DNA from: Poecilobothrus nobilitatus | Lineage: Eukaryota; Arthropoda; Insecta; Diptera; Dolichopodidae | NCBI GenBank assembly: GCA_947095535.1 | Contig: OX352774.1 | Span: 222,692,965-222,756,964 of the forward strand | Direction: 5' to 3' | Length of the DNA: 64,000 bases | Shown here: in pieces, positions 11,101-21,635 of the stretch | Numbering within the stretch: position 1 is the stretch's first letter | How the letters are laid out: each line of letters opens with the position of its first letter | Notes under the pieces: model-generated | The model's input: the letters and a program-made list of their open reading frames with translations, nothing else | Told to the model about the DNA's origin: nothing | The model's database searches: none | Translations under genes and position numbers: made by a program

Positions 11101-13899
11101 GACAAAATATTCAACAGAAGAAAATTCTGTTTTGCCCTAAATGTCGACTGGCTTTAATTATTATGTAAGTAATGTATAATCGTGTATGTTCAGTTAATTA
11201 TTAAATTATATATATGTATTATATATTTTAGATATCTTGTATTTTGTGTGCTTCTAAATAATTTAGCTTGCCCTTTAATAAGGAAAAAACTACTGCAATA
11301 AGGATTAGAAAGAGACACCATTATTTGAAAAAAAAAAAAATGTATACATATATCAACATGTAAGGAAGTGGATTGATGTTTTATTATCTATAATTTTGCC
11401 AAAGACTGAATTGAGCATTGACAAAAATCATTTACTAATTAAATTCCCTGCAAACATACTTCACTGTATTGCCATTATAAAGGTAATTATTACAATACAG
11501 TTTACTGACACTGGATGTCGATTACATTTTTGTCGTGACTTTAGCAGTAAAAAAGAAGTATAATATAAAAAACAATAATTTCGATAGGGCTCTAATCTAT
11601 CAAGATTAGTGATTAGAGACAAGATTAGATTAGTGCAATCTGGGAGAATACTTATCTAATTGTTTTAATAAATTTCCTTATTGACTTGTATTCAATTTTA
11701 GGTTACCTTCCAACAAAACCTTCTAAAGCAGTATTCAATTACTGATTACCCACAATAACTCGTTTTGTTAATTTACTCTAAATATTTTCACGTGCATATG
11801 ATGAGTGTTGTTAAAAGTTATATATGCAATTCTAGAATTACTATAAAGTATAGCTTGTAAAAAGTTAGGAAAAACTATACTTTTGCAAGAAGATGTTTAT
11901 AGCAACGATGAGAATATGATATGAATGCGACAAAATCAGCGTTATTTGAAAAAATAAAAATTTATTTTATAAAGTAATTATTCACTTATTTAATAGTAAG
12001 TAAATTGTTTCATTTTTCAAAACAAGAGTTTGTAATGTAAGATATATATTTCTCGGCATCAGTAACAATTTAAATTGCATTAATGTAAATAGGGTTTATA
12101 TATTAGTATTAAAAATAAATATTTTCTTTTTAATGTCTTATCTCTTAAGAAATGAAATTCTTCGTAAGGTTTTCAATTAAGTTTTGGCTTTTCCAGATTT
12201 CTCTGGCTATCTGAAATATTTAAAAAAAAGTAATTCCTTTAAATCCTCCATTTCTTACTTGTATTTATTCGAAAATATAAGATAAAATAAAATTGATATT
12301 TTTATTAATATCTTATTGAACTATCATTATACGTATACATATTTGCTACTTTAATTGTTTTAGGCAAATCTTTTATTTATTATTTCACATACATTTTTTA
12401 CCATATTTTTAATTGGGTAACTAACTAATGATATATATTTAAACATTATTAGTTTTAATTAAGAAAATGAATGTTTCAATTATATTTTTATACTGAGTTA
12501 TAATTTATTTAAAATAGTCAAAATATTTTATCAATAAATAAATACTTAAGTACTTAAATTAAAGAATGATTAATTGAATGTGATTCTTTTTAAAATTAAG
12601 TTAGTAAGTATGTACATAATTATTTTTTTTCGCAATTGTAAAAAAGTAAAAAACTTTAATATAAAATCCAAGTTATTAAATTAGTACTAAGTATGCACTA
12701 TCCATACTTTTTCTAATAACACAAACATACATATTAGTTATGTAATTAAAGAACATGATAATATATTTTTCCATATAACTATTTTTAATACTTACAAAAT
12801 ACACACGCCTATTATTGAAAACGCAAATGCAATGGTATTAATACAATTTTTACTCGATATTTTAAGTAGTGGTTGAATTTAAAAAATAAAATGGAAAAAA
12901 ATTAAACTTAAATTTAAAAATGTTATTCTAATAAATAATTAATAAGTACTTATAATTAAAAAGTTACCAAGTGCAGATAATAATTTAAATATATGTATGT
13001 ATTAAAATGTTTCTTATAAGTAAGTATGTTTTTATGTTTCTTATAAAATTTTTTATTTTATTTAGATTTAACTTTAAAAACAATTTTTCGACTTCAAAAA
13101 AAAATTTTGTTAAAGAAAATATGCTTAAGTTTTTTGAAAATTTCGATTGTCAAATTTTTTTTTTTTTTGATTTTTGATTTTGATTGTCAAAAAACTTTAC
13201 CGGTCCGCTTTTGTTCAATAATAGTAATGACGATTGACGGTGCGGTTGGAATATTTGCGGATCATTTATTCCCCTTTACAATTAAGTACGTTTGCATTTT
13301 TTATGATAGACATGCATAATTTTTTTCATTTAAATTCGTAAGGCGTTTTCAAAATTCACTTTGGTACCTTAAAAACGACAAATCTAATTCATATGCAGTT
13401 ATTTACCTCTATGTCAATAAAAATAAATCCAAAATAATTCTTATGTAGTGGTAAATTGAAATAAAATTACTGTACTAAGTTGATTCAGTACAGTGTTGGG
13501 TTGGTATGTTGTGATATGATGACTAAAATTGCTATCAATTTTCCCTAGAATCCTAAAAAGCGATAAACTTTATTTGAACAGTGACCATATTAAGTATACA
13601 ATTTAAATGGTTCCAAAACTTGTAAAGGCAATGTCAATTGGGAAAATATATACTAACTAAATGTTGATAACTCTGCCTTTTTCCCTTAAGCCAACTATAA
13701 ACTTTACAAGCCTTCAATGATGGTTGATAATTTTAAGCTTTTGGGGAAATATTCCTTAATATTTTTTAATTCCATATTGTTAAACAGTTAGGTTGATAAA
13801 CCTGTTTGTAAATGTTGAAACAAGAGGGATGGATTTTGGGAAAATTGAAAAATCATATTTACTGAATAGAGAATAGAGAGTATGTTGACAATATATTTT
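8177..13899. other. Non-coding AT-rich region, possible intron
   Basis: No convincing exon was found. It may be intron of the gene opened at 8056, or intergenic. A (TA)n run lies at about 9832-9850. A short CPKC-containing frame near 11120-11167, ending at GTAAGT, is too short and has no partner. Frames at 9539-9751, 10562-10786 and 13107-13319 show only biased composition. Confidence 0.5.
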
Positions 13900-13921
13900 T
13901 ATTATTAGTATAGTATTTATT
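13900..13921 (+). repeat. Left target-site duplication of SINE copy 2
   Basis: TATTATTAGTA-TAGTA-TTTATT matches the 17-bp TATTATTAGTATTTATT at 15777-15793, except for a 5-bp TAGTA duplication. The right copy directly abuts the SINE 5' end. The left copy precedes a T-run (13921-13927) that would be the remaining SINE tail. Confidence 0.75.
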
Positions 13922-14178
13922 TTTTTTAATGCATTTTTATACCCTACACATTAAGTATAGGGTATATTAACTTTGGTATGGTGTTTGTAACCACCAAAAG
14001 GAAGCGAGTTAGGTATAGACATGTATATATATTCTGAATCAGGATCACCGCCGGAGTCGATTTAGCGATGTCCGTCCGTCCGTCCGTACGCACGATAACT
14101 CAAAAAGTAATGATGCTATCTTGATGAAATTTATACTGTAGGTTAACAATGACTAAGGTAAGGTGGGGATTGTAAATG

Positions 14179-15400
14179 GGCGAAACGGACCATGCGTTCG
14201 AGTACCTCCCATACAACTTCCAAAACCTAATACGCATATTTTCGAAATTAATAAAGATAGAAACTTAAAATTTTGTACGAGGGTGTGTTTTTCTGAATCC
14301 CTGATATCCCCAAAATTTGAGATGAATTGGTGGAGCTGTTCGGGTACCTCCCATACAACTCCCAAAACCGAACATGCATATCTTCGAAATTAATAAAGAT
14401 AGGAACTTCAAATTTGATACGAGGGTGCTGTTTCCTAAACCCCTGATTTGTCTAAAATTTGTGAAATCTTTACACAAAAAGTAACTATGTGCTACAAAAA
14501 TTAAAGCAAAACCTAACTATTAATGTTTTTCTATTTCGTCCAAAGAAGGAATATCTTTTAATTGCTTTTCAATTAGAGAAAGCTTATTTCATTAAAAAAA
14601 AAACTATTTTTTATATTTTTTAAGATTTACATTCTCAATGGTTGGTTTCCCCAAAATTTGAGATGAATTGGTGGAGCTGTTCGGGTACCTCCCATACAAC
14701 TCCCAAAACCGAACATGCATATCTTCGAAATTAATAAAGATAGGAACTTCAAATTTGATACGAGGGTGCTGTTTCCTAAACCCCTGATTTGTCTAAAATT
14801 TGAGAGGAATTGGAGTGGTCGTTCGGGTACCTCCCATACAACTCCCAAAACCGAACAAGCATATCTTCGAAATTAATAAAGACAGAAACTTCAAATTTGG
14901 TACTAGGGTGTTGTTTCCTAAACCCCTGATTTGTCTAAAATTTGAGAGGAATTGGAGTGGTCGTTCGGGTACCTCCCATACAACTCCCAAAACCGAACAA
15001 GCATATCTTCGAAATTAATAAAGACAGAAACTTCAAATTTGGTACTAGGGTGTTGTTTCCTGAATCCCTGATTTGTCCAAAATTTGAGAAGAATTGGTGG
15101 AGCTGTTCGGGTACCTCCCATACAACTCCCAAAACCGAACAAGCATATCTTCGAAATTAATAAAGACAGACACTTCAAATTTGGTACAAGGGTGTTGTTT
15201 CCTGAATCCCTGATTTGTCCAAAATTTAAGATGAATTAGAATAGTTGTTCGGGTATCTACCACACAACTCCTAGGACCAAACAAGCATATCTTTGAAATT
15301 AATAAATATATAAACTTGGAATTTGATATTAGAATGTTCTACCCTGTTGATGTCTCTAAAATTTGAGATGAATTGGGGTGGTGGTCCGCGTGCCTTCACA
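14179..15400 (+). repeat. 142-bp tandem array inside the Helentron-associated element
   Basis: Units carrying GTTCGGGTACCTCCCATACA recur at 14679, 14821, 14963, 15105 and 15247, exactly 142 bp apart, with a diverged unit near 15384 and further units at about 14197 and 14339. Each unit also has a CTTCGAAATTAATAAAGA segment. All open frames on either strand here are repeat translations, not genes. The units around 14307-14461 and 14650-14804 are virtually identical, pointing to recent duplication. Confidence 0.95.
14464..14646 (+). repeat. 183-bp segment interrupting the tandem array (copy A)
   Basis: This stretch, from AAATCTTTACAC to CTCAATGGTTGGT, is not part of the 142-bp unit. It is almost identical to 17791-17972, with one substitution and one base in an A-run. 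It lies between two near-identical array units. It has no terminal inverted repeats and no coding capacity. Confidence 0.9.
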
Positions 15401-15609
15401 CACTTCCCAAGACCTAACAATCATATTTTCGAATTTAATAAAGATAGAAACCTGAAATTTTGTACAAAGGTTGTAACAGCATTTATTTTTTTTAGCTTGT
15501 ATTAAATACCTAACTAAAATAACTTATGGATTTTTAATTTAATTTGAATGTTTTAGGTGTAGGGTATAAATAAGTCGGTTGCATCGACTTACTGTTATTT
15601 TTACTTGTT

Positions 15610-15776
15610 CTGCCACATAAATGTACAGGAAATTACACAGCCTTTCCTGTTCAGGCGTGACTGTAAATGTCGTAAGGGGGAATAACTCTTACGACGTGTG
15701 TGGGATTCGAACCCACACTCCCTCGGTGTTTACAGCGTATTTTATACGCTCTTACCCACTAGACCATCGAGGCCCC
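15610..15776 (-). mobile_element. tRNA-derived SINE, copy 2 (best preserved head)
   Basis: On the minus strand it starts GGGGCCTCGATGGTCTAGTGG. The A-box TGGTCTAGTGG is at 15756-15766 and a perfect B-box GGTTCGAATCC at 15703-15713. The body ends with AAAGGCTGTGTAATTTCC and ATTTATGTGGCAG. Its 5' end abuts the right target-site duplication (15777-15793). Its 3' tail is replaced by the Helentron-associated element, and a T-run at 13921-13927 is the likely remnant. Confidence 0.9.
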
Positions 15777-15793
15777 TATTATTAGTATTTATT
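15777..15793 (+). repeat. Right target-site duplication of SINE copy 2
   Basis: TATTATTAGTATTTATT directly follows the SINE 5' terminus. The partner is at 13900-13921. Confidence 0.75.
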
Positions 15794-16709
15794 GCTCTAA
15801 AAAAATTCGCATTCAATTAATACGTGGCTTTATCTCAAGTAGAATTGATTAAATTGCAATGCATACAATTCTCTTTGTTATAAAGATTGTTTGTTTGTAT
15901 ATTTTTTTTAGCTTATCTTATGAGATATAAGTATGAGATATAAACTATTGATTCGGTCACAATTCCATCAAAATTAGTAAAAGAGTGAAAAAGTCTCACT
16001 TGAATGGCCCATTTGAAGTAAACTTCAGAGAATATGGTGTAGCAACATTAAAAAGAACGAATAAGTACTTAAGCAAATGAATTAGAAACAGGGAGACCGA
16101 GCAGAACTCTGAAACAAAAATAACATATACTAACATATATCTAATTCAATTTTTACTTGATAGATTACATTTTGTAAAATCTGGTGTAAAAAAATCGCAT
16201 AAAATATGATGCAGTATCCATATTTAATTATACAAATAATTAACTATACATTAAATGTTTAATTAAACATTAAAGTACACAAATTTATCGTTTTTACATG
16301 TGCGTTACAGACCTTTTATTTAAATAGCTTATTACACATGGATGTTTATTTTTGTAAATTATTCACCTTAAATCTTCAATATTAAAATCAAAACTAAAAT
16401 GTCGCACTAGGTATGTGAATCCAAGAAATATTATAAAAAAATTCATAAAAAGGGACATGAGATAAAATTAGGGATATATGCAAACAATAATTGCGTGTTT
16501 ATAATGTAAAACTTATTAAAACTTGTACACATATACATACTTTACATGTTTTTTTTTCTAAAAATTATTCTATTGATATTTTTTGAATCGAATTAAGTAA
16601 GTAAGTACTTATATTAGAAATAAAATGTACCTAATCTTTTTTTTTTGAATCACATAAAAACGGAATTAGGTGTACTCCTCTAAAAGGCACGAAACCTCAC
16701 ACTTTGTAT

Positions 16710-16985
16710 CAATAGTGGAATCTAGGCGGCTAGTTTAAGAAACTCCAATACATCAAGAGAGATGTGGCCAAGAAGCAGAACGAAAGAAGTCCTAACTTGT
16801 CGTGTGCAAATACTGATAGAAGTGTAATGATAATTATGGGGCACTAAAAATAACTCCTGAGGCATCCAGGATAAGTACTTATTCCTTTTAATAGATTGTA
16901 GAACTTGTAAAGAAGAAGAGTTGAAAAGGGCTCTACATCAATTTCTCTGTGGATGTTGGGTTCTAACTAAAGTCACATTAAGAAT
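16710..16985 (+). pseudogene. LINE (Jockey/I-type) ORF2 C-terminal relic
   Basis: Read in shifting frames, this keeps the landmarks of the RNase-H/zinc-tail end of insect non-LTR retrotransposon ORF2 in the right order. These are a WNLGG-like string (about 16716), WPRSRTKEVLTC (16765-16800), an IIMGH string at about 16830-16844 equivalent to the TGH motif, and the CRTC...H...C finger (Cys codons at 16897, 16906 and 16948, His at 16936). Frameshifts and stops interrupt it. The rest of ORF2 upstream is gone. Confidence 0.7.
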
Positions 16986-17790
16986 TTGATGTAAACTAGC
17001 TTCCAGAAATTAAAATTCAATATTGTATTTTATTCCTAAACTCTACAGGGTTGTTATAAAATATATTTGACAACCAAGATTACGAGAAAATTATATCAAA
17101 GCGGCATCTCATTTGTGCTGTTTGTGCTCTCTTAGGTAGAGATTTAGAGAGCAGCCTTATAATCCAAGCAACCAGGAGTTGATTATAAAAAAGGTAGAAA
17201 TTATTGTTTTTTTTTACATTTGATATAGATTTTTTATTATGTTATATTTTTCTGTTATTGATATAATAAAGTACATATTCATTATTGTTTGATATTAATT
17301 TTAAAACATAGACGAATGTCACTTGAATTAGGTTGAATACCAGATTTTCAGTATAGTAAACTTATAGTTAAAAGGTTTGCTCTTAATCCACCTTGGTAAT
17401 AATTAATTAATACTTGGGTCAAGGATTTTCATAAATGTTTACCATTAACATTGTATACTCAGTGTTAAAACTAGCGCGGTGTATTATCTTTTTAGCTCAT
17501 TTTATTTTCGTCTTCCATAATTCTCAAAAATGAAGTGAGGTTGGATATATAAAATGTAATTCAAATTTTTTTTTCCAATTCTCATCGCAGGTTTCAATAA
17601 AATTAGTTGCATTTACGTAATCACGTCACTTTGATTTCGAAATTCTGTTCTTCCTAATTTAGTTTATTTTTATTCGAACTGTATACGATTTTTATTCCAG
17701 AGAGAGAGAGAAGTTCTATCTAAGTAGCCCTACATTTTAGAAAAATTATACGTAGTCTTACTGAAAAATATAGTAGGCCTACTATACCAC

Positions 17791-17972
17791 AAATCTTTAC
17801 ACAAAAAGTAACTATGTACTACAAAAATTAAAGCAAAACCTAACTATTAATGTTTTTCTATTTCGTCCAAAGAAGGAATATCTTTTAATTGCTTTTCAAT
17901 TAGAGAAAGCTTATTTCATTAAAAAAAAACTATTTTTTATATTTTTTAAGATTTACATTCTCAATGGTTGGT
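17791..17972 (+). repeat. 182-bp segment (copy B)
   Basis: Near-identical partner of 14464-14646. Here it is embedded in otherwise unremarkable sequence, so this may be the source and the copy in the Helentron-associated element a capture, or both may be insertions of an unclassified element. Confidence 0.9.
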
Positions 17973-18347
17973 GTTGGTTGCGATATAAAATTGCAAAAAA
18001 AAGTATAGAAAATAAGTGTAAGTAGTTATGTAAAATTTCGAGTTGAAATCTTATAGTTATTGACAAAAACTTATAACGATTTTTTTATATTGCATTTTTC
18101 CTAAAAAACTTAAAATATAAATATAAAAAAATAAAAATTTGTTTTAGAAATGTAATTTTGCCTAAAAAAAATCAAAACATAAAAGAACAAAAATTTTTAA
18201 GTAAAATTATTTTTAAAAGCTTTTTCTCTAAAACTAAGCCTTTAACTTTTGCAATAATTACGTTTTTTATTTCATTTAAATTCAATTCTTTTCTTTTTAT
18301 TGATAAACGCCTGAGTAATCACTAAACTTTAAGTTCGCAGTGTACCT

Positions 18348-18630
18348 TCAACACGTAGAAAAATTTATTCGGCCAAAGCTTCTCAGATCCATATCAGAGA
18401 GCCCACCTAAATCTTGGAAAAAGAATTTGTCGTGCGATATTTCCGTTTTTTCCTCAGACTGAAACAGGTGCAGAGAAAGTGCACCACGCTCTCTATAGCG
18501 TCAATTCTTTTGCAAAATCTACAGTTAAAAACCATTAGTCTTATTTCAGGTCTAGAAGAGTATACATTTGAATCTTATTAAACTCAGATTCGCCCACAAG
18601 GCTTCGGTTGTTCTCCAAGAATTCTTTTAT
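18348..18630 (-). pseudogene. LINE ORF2 C-terminal relic, second copy
   Basis: On the minus strand a CRFCKRIDAIESVVHFLCTC string (codons from 18523 down to about 18464) matches the CxxC...H...C tail of LINE ORF2. After a frameshift and stop it continues as GGLSDMDLRSFGRINFSTC and ends at a TGA at 18348-18350. This is the usual end of I/Jockey-type ORF2. The copy is degenerate and is independent of the one at 16710. Confidence 0.7.
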
Positions 18631-18830
18631 TTTACTCATAAAAGAATTTATTAAGTACTTATGTAATTAAGTCAAATTGTATTTTACATTATATTTACAT
18701 TATATATATTTACATTTATTTAAAAGAAGATCAACAAAAATAAATTATAACTAGGTAACTTTCAATAATATTTTACTGAGAAATAATTTTGATTGGTTTT
18801 TTAATGAATTTATTTATTTTATTATTTGTT

Positions 18831-18935
18831 TCTTCCCACTCCTCTAAGTGATTTACTACTTATTCATATTTGACTAAGCTTTAATTCTGGAATCATTAAT
18901 TTCACTAAGCCGTTGATTATTCGCTATTTATAAAA
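18831..18935 (+). repeat. Dispersed repeat family B, copy 2
   Basis: Shares CTAAGTGATTTA, TTATTCATATTTGACTAAG, TTCTGGAATCATTA and CACTAAGCCGTTGATTA with 3064-3200, and inverted with 62858-62965. Confidence 0.6.
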
Positions 18936-19013
18936 CTATGACTTTTACATATCTTATCTAAAAACTTATACATATATCTATGCAAATAATCTTAGGTTAA
19001 CTTATTTATGCTT

Positions 19014-19707
19014 ATCACAGAAAGCGTAAAAGCAATTGCGGCGGGGAGATATATGACAGTTTTTGAAAAATCGTTATCGTTGAAAACGTTGCGGATAATT
19101 GCGAAGCGGTAAAATTTTTGAGATCATAATTGATGCATTCCAACCGCGAATCTTGATACTACATTTGTATCAAAATTGTAACATTATCTATTCCACAGTC
19201 ATTTTATTGCGGTTTCATAAATACATTTTTGTTATAGCGTTTTAAAGTTAATTTTAAATTAAACAAACAATTGGAAAATAAAGAAAAATTTTTACATAAC
19301 AAATGTTCAAAAGCAACAAATTTTTATTCTATTGTAATTTTTAACATTTTCAGTATCTACTTATAATAAAAAAGATTTTTAAACTTAACTAGTTACAAAA
19401 TATTTTAATTTTATTCTGAATTTTTTTTTTAAACCAACCTAAAAACACCTTTCAACACTAATTGTAAAAAACTGTATTAAGTATAGGTATATTCATGATT
19501 ATACTCTAAATAAAATACAAAATTGTGTTGTATACTTATGTCAACTTGTGTTGAGTACATATGTTTTACTCTAAAAAACACTGTTAAGTATGTGAATAAA
19601 ATATGCGGTTAAGTTTTTTCATAATTTTAAATGTCAAAACACTATCATTTCGCATTTATTTTGCGTTTGGTTTAATTTTACCACAATTGCGTTTTCGCTT
19701 TCAGTGA
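19014..19707. mobile_element. Candidate MITE with 26-28 bp terminal inverted repeats
   Basis: The left end, starting TCACAGAAAGCGTAAAAGC at about 19014, is the inverse of the right end, which ends GCGTTTTCGCTTTCAGTGA at about 19707. The match continues through CAATTG and G(T/C)GG with only a few mismatches. The interior is non-coding with several GCGG motifs near the left end. No transposase frame is present. A clear target-site duplication could not be assigned, so the superfamily is open (hAT-like ends are possible). Confidence 0.5.
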
Positions 19708-21530
19708 CATGATTATTATTATTCCTGTTTTCATCATGCAATTACAAATAACTGGATAAAAATTCCAGACCTGTTCCCATAGGATGTTATGACCACAATA
19801 ATAATTTATACTACAATTAATTTTATATATGTAGTTAAGTTGTTATATTATTTATTTGAATATGAACTGACAGGGGTTTGAATACAAAACCTTTTGAATA
19901 AAATGACCGACTATATTGGTCCGCTTTTCATTTTACAATTACTTACCTCAAATAAAATTTCACTTCACATCTGAAAATGCAAAAATTATACTTTGACATT
20001 TGTTTTCGTTAACAAATACTAAATCAGATTTTCTTTATTTTTATTTTTTATAAGTAGTTGTTCTTTGCAGACAAAATTTGTGAAAAATTGGAAATTTTTG
20101 CGATACATACTAAAATGATCGCAAAACTATATATTGTAAGTTGGTCTCTTGTTGCAAATAAAAGTGTTATTACAGTGGAAGTGTTATTACTGTGTAGTTA
20201 TTATCACGAAAACCGATTTGAAAATATGTATTATTTAAAAAATCTACATTCAAATATAATTTTCAATCTTATTGCTTTATTTAGTACATAATATAGTATA
20301 ATAACTACTTAATTAGTTAATATTTGTTGTTTGTATAATAATGAAAAAAATATTTTATTAACAAATATTTTGTTGAAAACTTATGTATATTCTTTACCAT
20401 CATATTTGGCACAAATACAATTTTGAAATTGTTTTTTATCCCAGTGCAGGACAACTCATGTCTATCCATTTGAAAAAATAAGTAAGTGTTTTCTCTTAAA
20501 ATCACTTACCTAGTGTAGTTTCCGTATCTAATGCGTTTATTAGAACTTTCGCAATGACCTTGTAGGCGTTTTAGTAATTCATCGTCGACTGTTAGTTTCA
20601 AATAAATTTGAATAAAAGTAAGTAGGTACATACATTTTTTAGAAATTATAATAAAAGTAGTGTGAATGTGGCATCCAAAGTTTTTTGTTGTGAAATGTTT
20701 TTGGTTCTGTCTACTTTATTTTGTGTTAAAAATTTTTTTAAAAGTTTTACCTTTTTTACATTGCGTTTTGCATTTTTTTTACGTTTCCCCGTTTTGCATT
20801 TCACATACTTTCTTATGAATATTTTTGAAGGAAGTTACAACAAATACATATTCAATATTTATGAATCATCAATCACTATTCACCATTCTTCTTTATGATA
20901 AAGCGATTTACTTATGATTACAATTGACGATTTCGATTACGATACGATTTTGCTCTACATTTTATTTTGCTTTTATTGCTTGTGTTGGCAATTTAACATC
21001 TATCAGCTGTATTGTGTTCTTAACAAATATTTTTATTCTGTTGTTTTATTTTCTGTTTTTTTTATAAATAAGTATAGGTAACTTAAATATTTGTGATGCT
21101 CTGTTCTGTGTTATTGTATTAAAGTACAAATTTTTTGTTTGTTTTTAACTATGTAAAGCATGATCAGAAGCAAAATATCTTTTACAAAGTTCAATCAATT
21201 CATGAAAAAAATTTATATTTATATTTATTTATACTTACCAAAAAAAAAAAAACTGAAATAATACATAAGAAACGCTTAATGGTAACAAAATGTAAGCAGT
21301 CACAATTTATAATTTAAGTCGATAAATATGTGGGTTTCATTGGCGATTCATTTTAATTGAATTCATATTATAAGAAATTAATTGATGAATTAATTTAACT
21401 AATTTAACGTTAGCTAAAAAGTCCGCCTTAAGGTAGGTGTTCGTTGTCACCATGATTTTTTGCCATATACTTAAGTACTATATAATATCTCTTTGCTGCT
21501 GATTTTCAGCTCAATATGATTATTTATAAC
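19708..21530. other. Non-coding AT-rich stretch
   Basis: No gene is supportable. The frames at 20058-20291, 20317-20505, 20662-20898 and 21135-21317 are Phe/Ile/Lys-rich without motifs. Confidence 0.5.
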
Positions 21531-21536
21531 AGCTTA

Positions 21537-21635
21537 TGTTATAAAAACAAAGTTATAAAAACTTATGTTGCTTAAGTTATAAAAACTTATGTTACTTAAG
21601 TTATAAAAACTTATGTTATAAAAACAATTATGTTA
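21537..21635 (+). repeat. 24-bp tandem repeat
   Basis: GTTATAAAAACTTATGTTRC units start at 21552, 21576 and 21600, a 24-bp period of about three copies with partial flanking units. Confidence 0.85.

Larger units (their letters stand above)
13934..15609 (+). mobile_element. Helentron-associated (HINE/DINE-1, mini-me-like) non-autonomous element
   Basis: The 5' end carries TTTTTATACCCTACAC (13934-13949). Its reverse complement recurs near the 3' end (15557-15572, 14 of 16 bases), a pattern of asymmetric inverted repeats. Just beyond, TAAGTCG/CGACTTA (15571-15591) forms a 7-bp hairpin, and the end is TTTACTTGTT. Near the 5' end a TA-run, a short conserved core (TTCTGAATCAGGATCACC onward) and a (GTCC)n run at 14069-14088 reproduce the mini-me/DINE-1 layout described in flies. 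The middle is a 142-bp tandem array. There is no coding capacity. A second, 5'-truncated copy sits at 63618-63946. The element lies exactly against the 3' end of the SINE, consistent with insertion into its A-tail. Confidence 0.75.

Noticed and set aside
11120..11167. Mini-exon with a CPKC pair ending at GTAAGT
   Set aside because: Too short, and no flanking exon could be joined in phase. The Cys pair alone is weak evidence.
14153..15505. Numerous overlapping open frames on both strands with MGGTRT- or VPPIQLPKPN-like peptides
   Set aside because: They repeat every 142 bp because they translate the tandem array. Similar peptides appear on both strands, so they are not genes.
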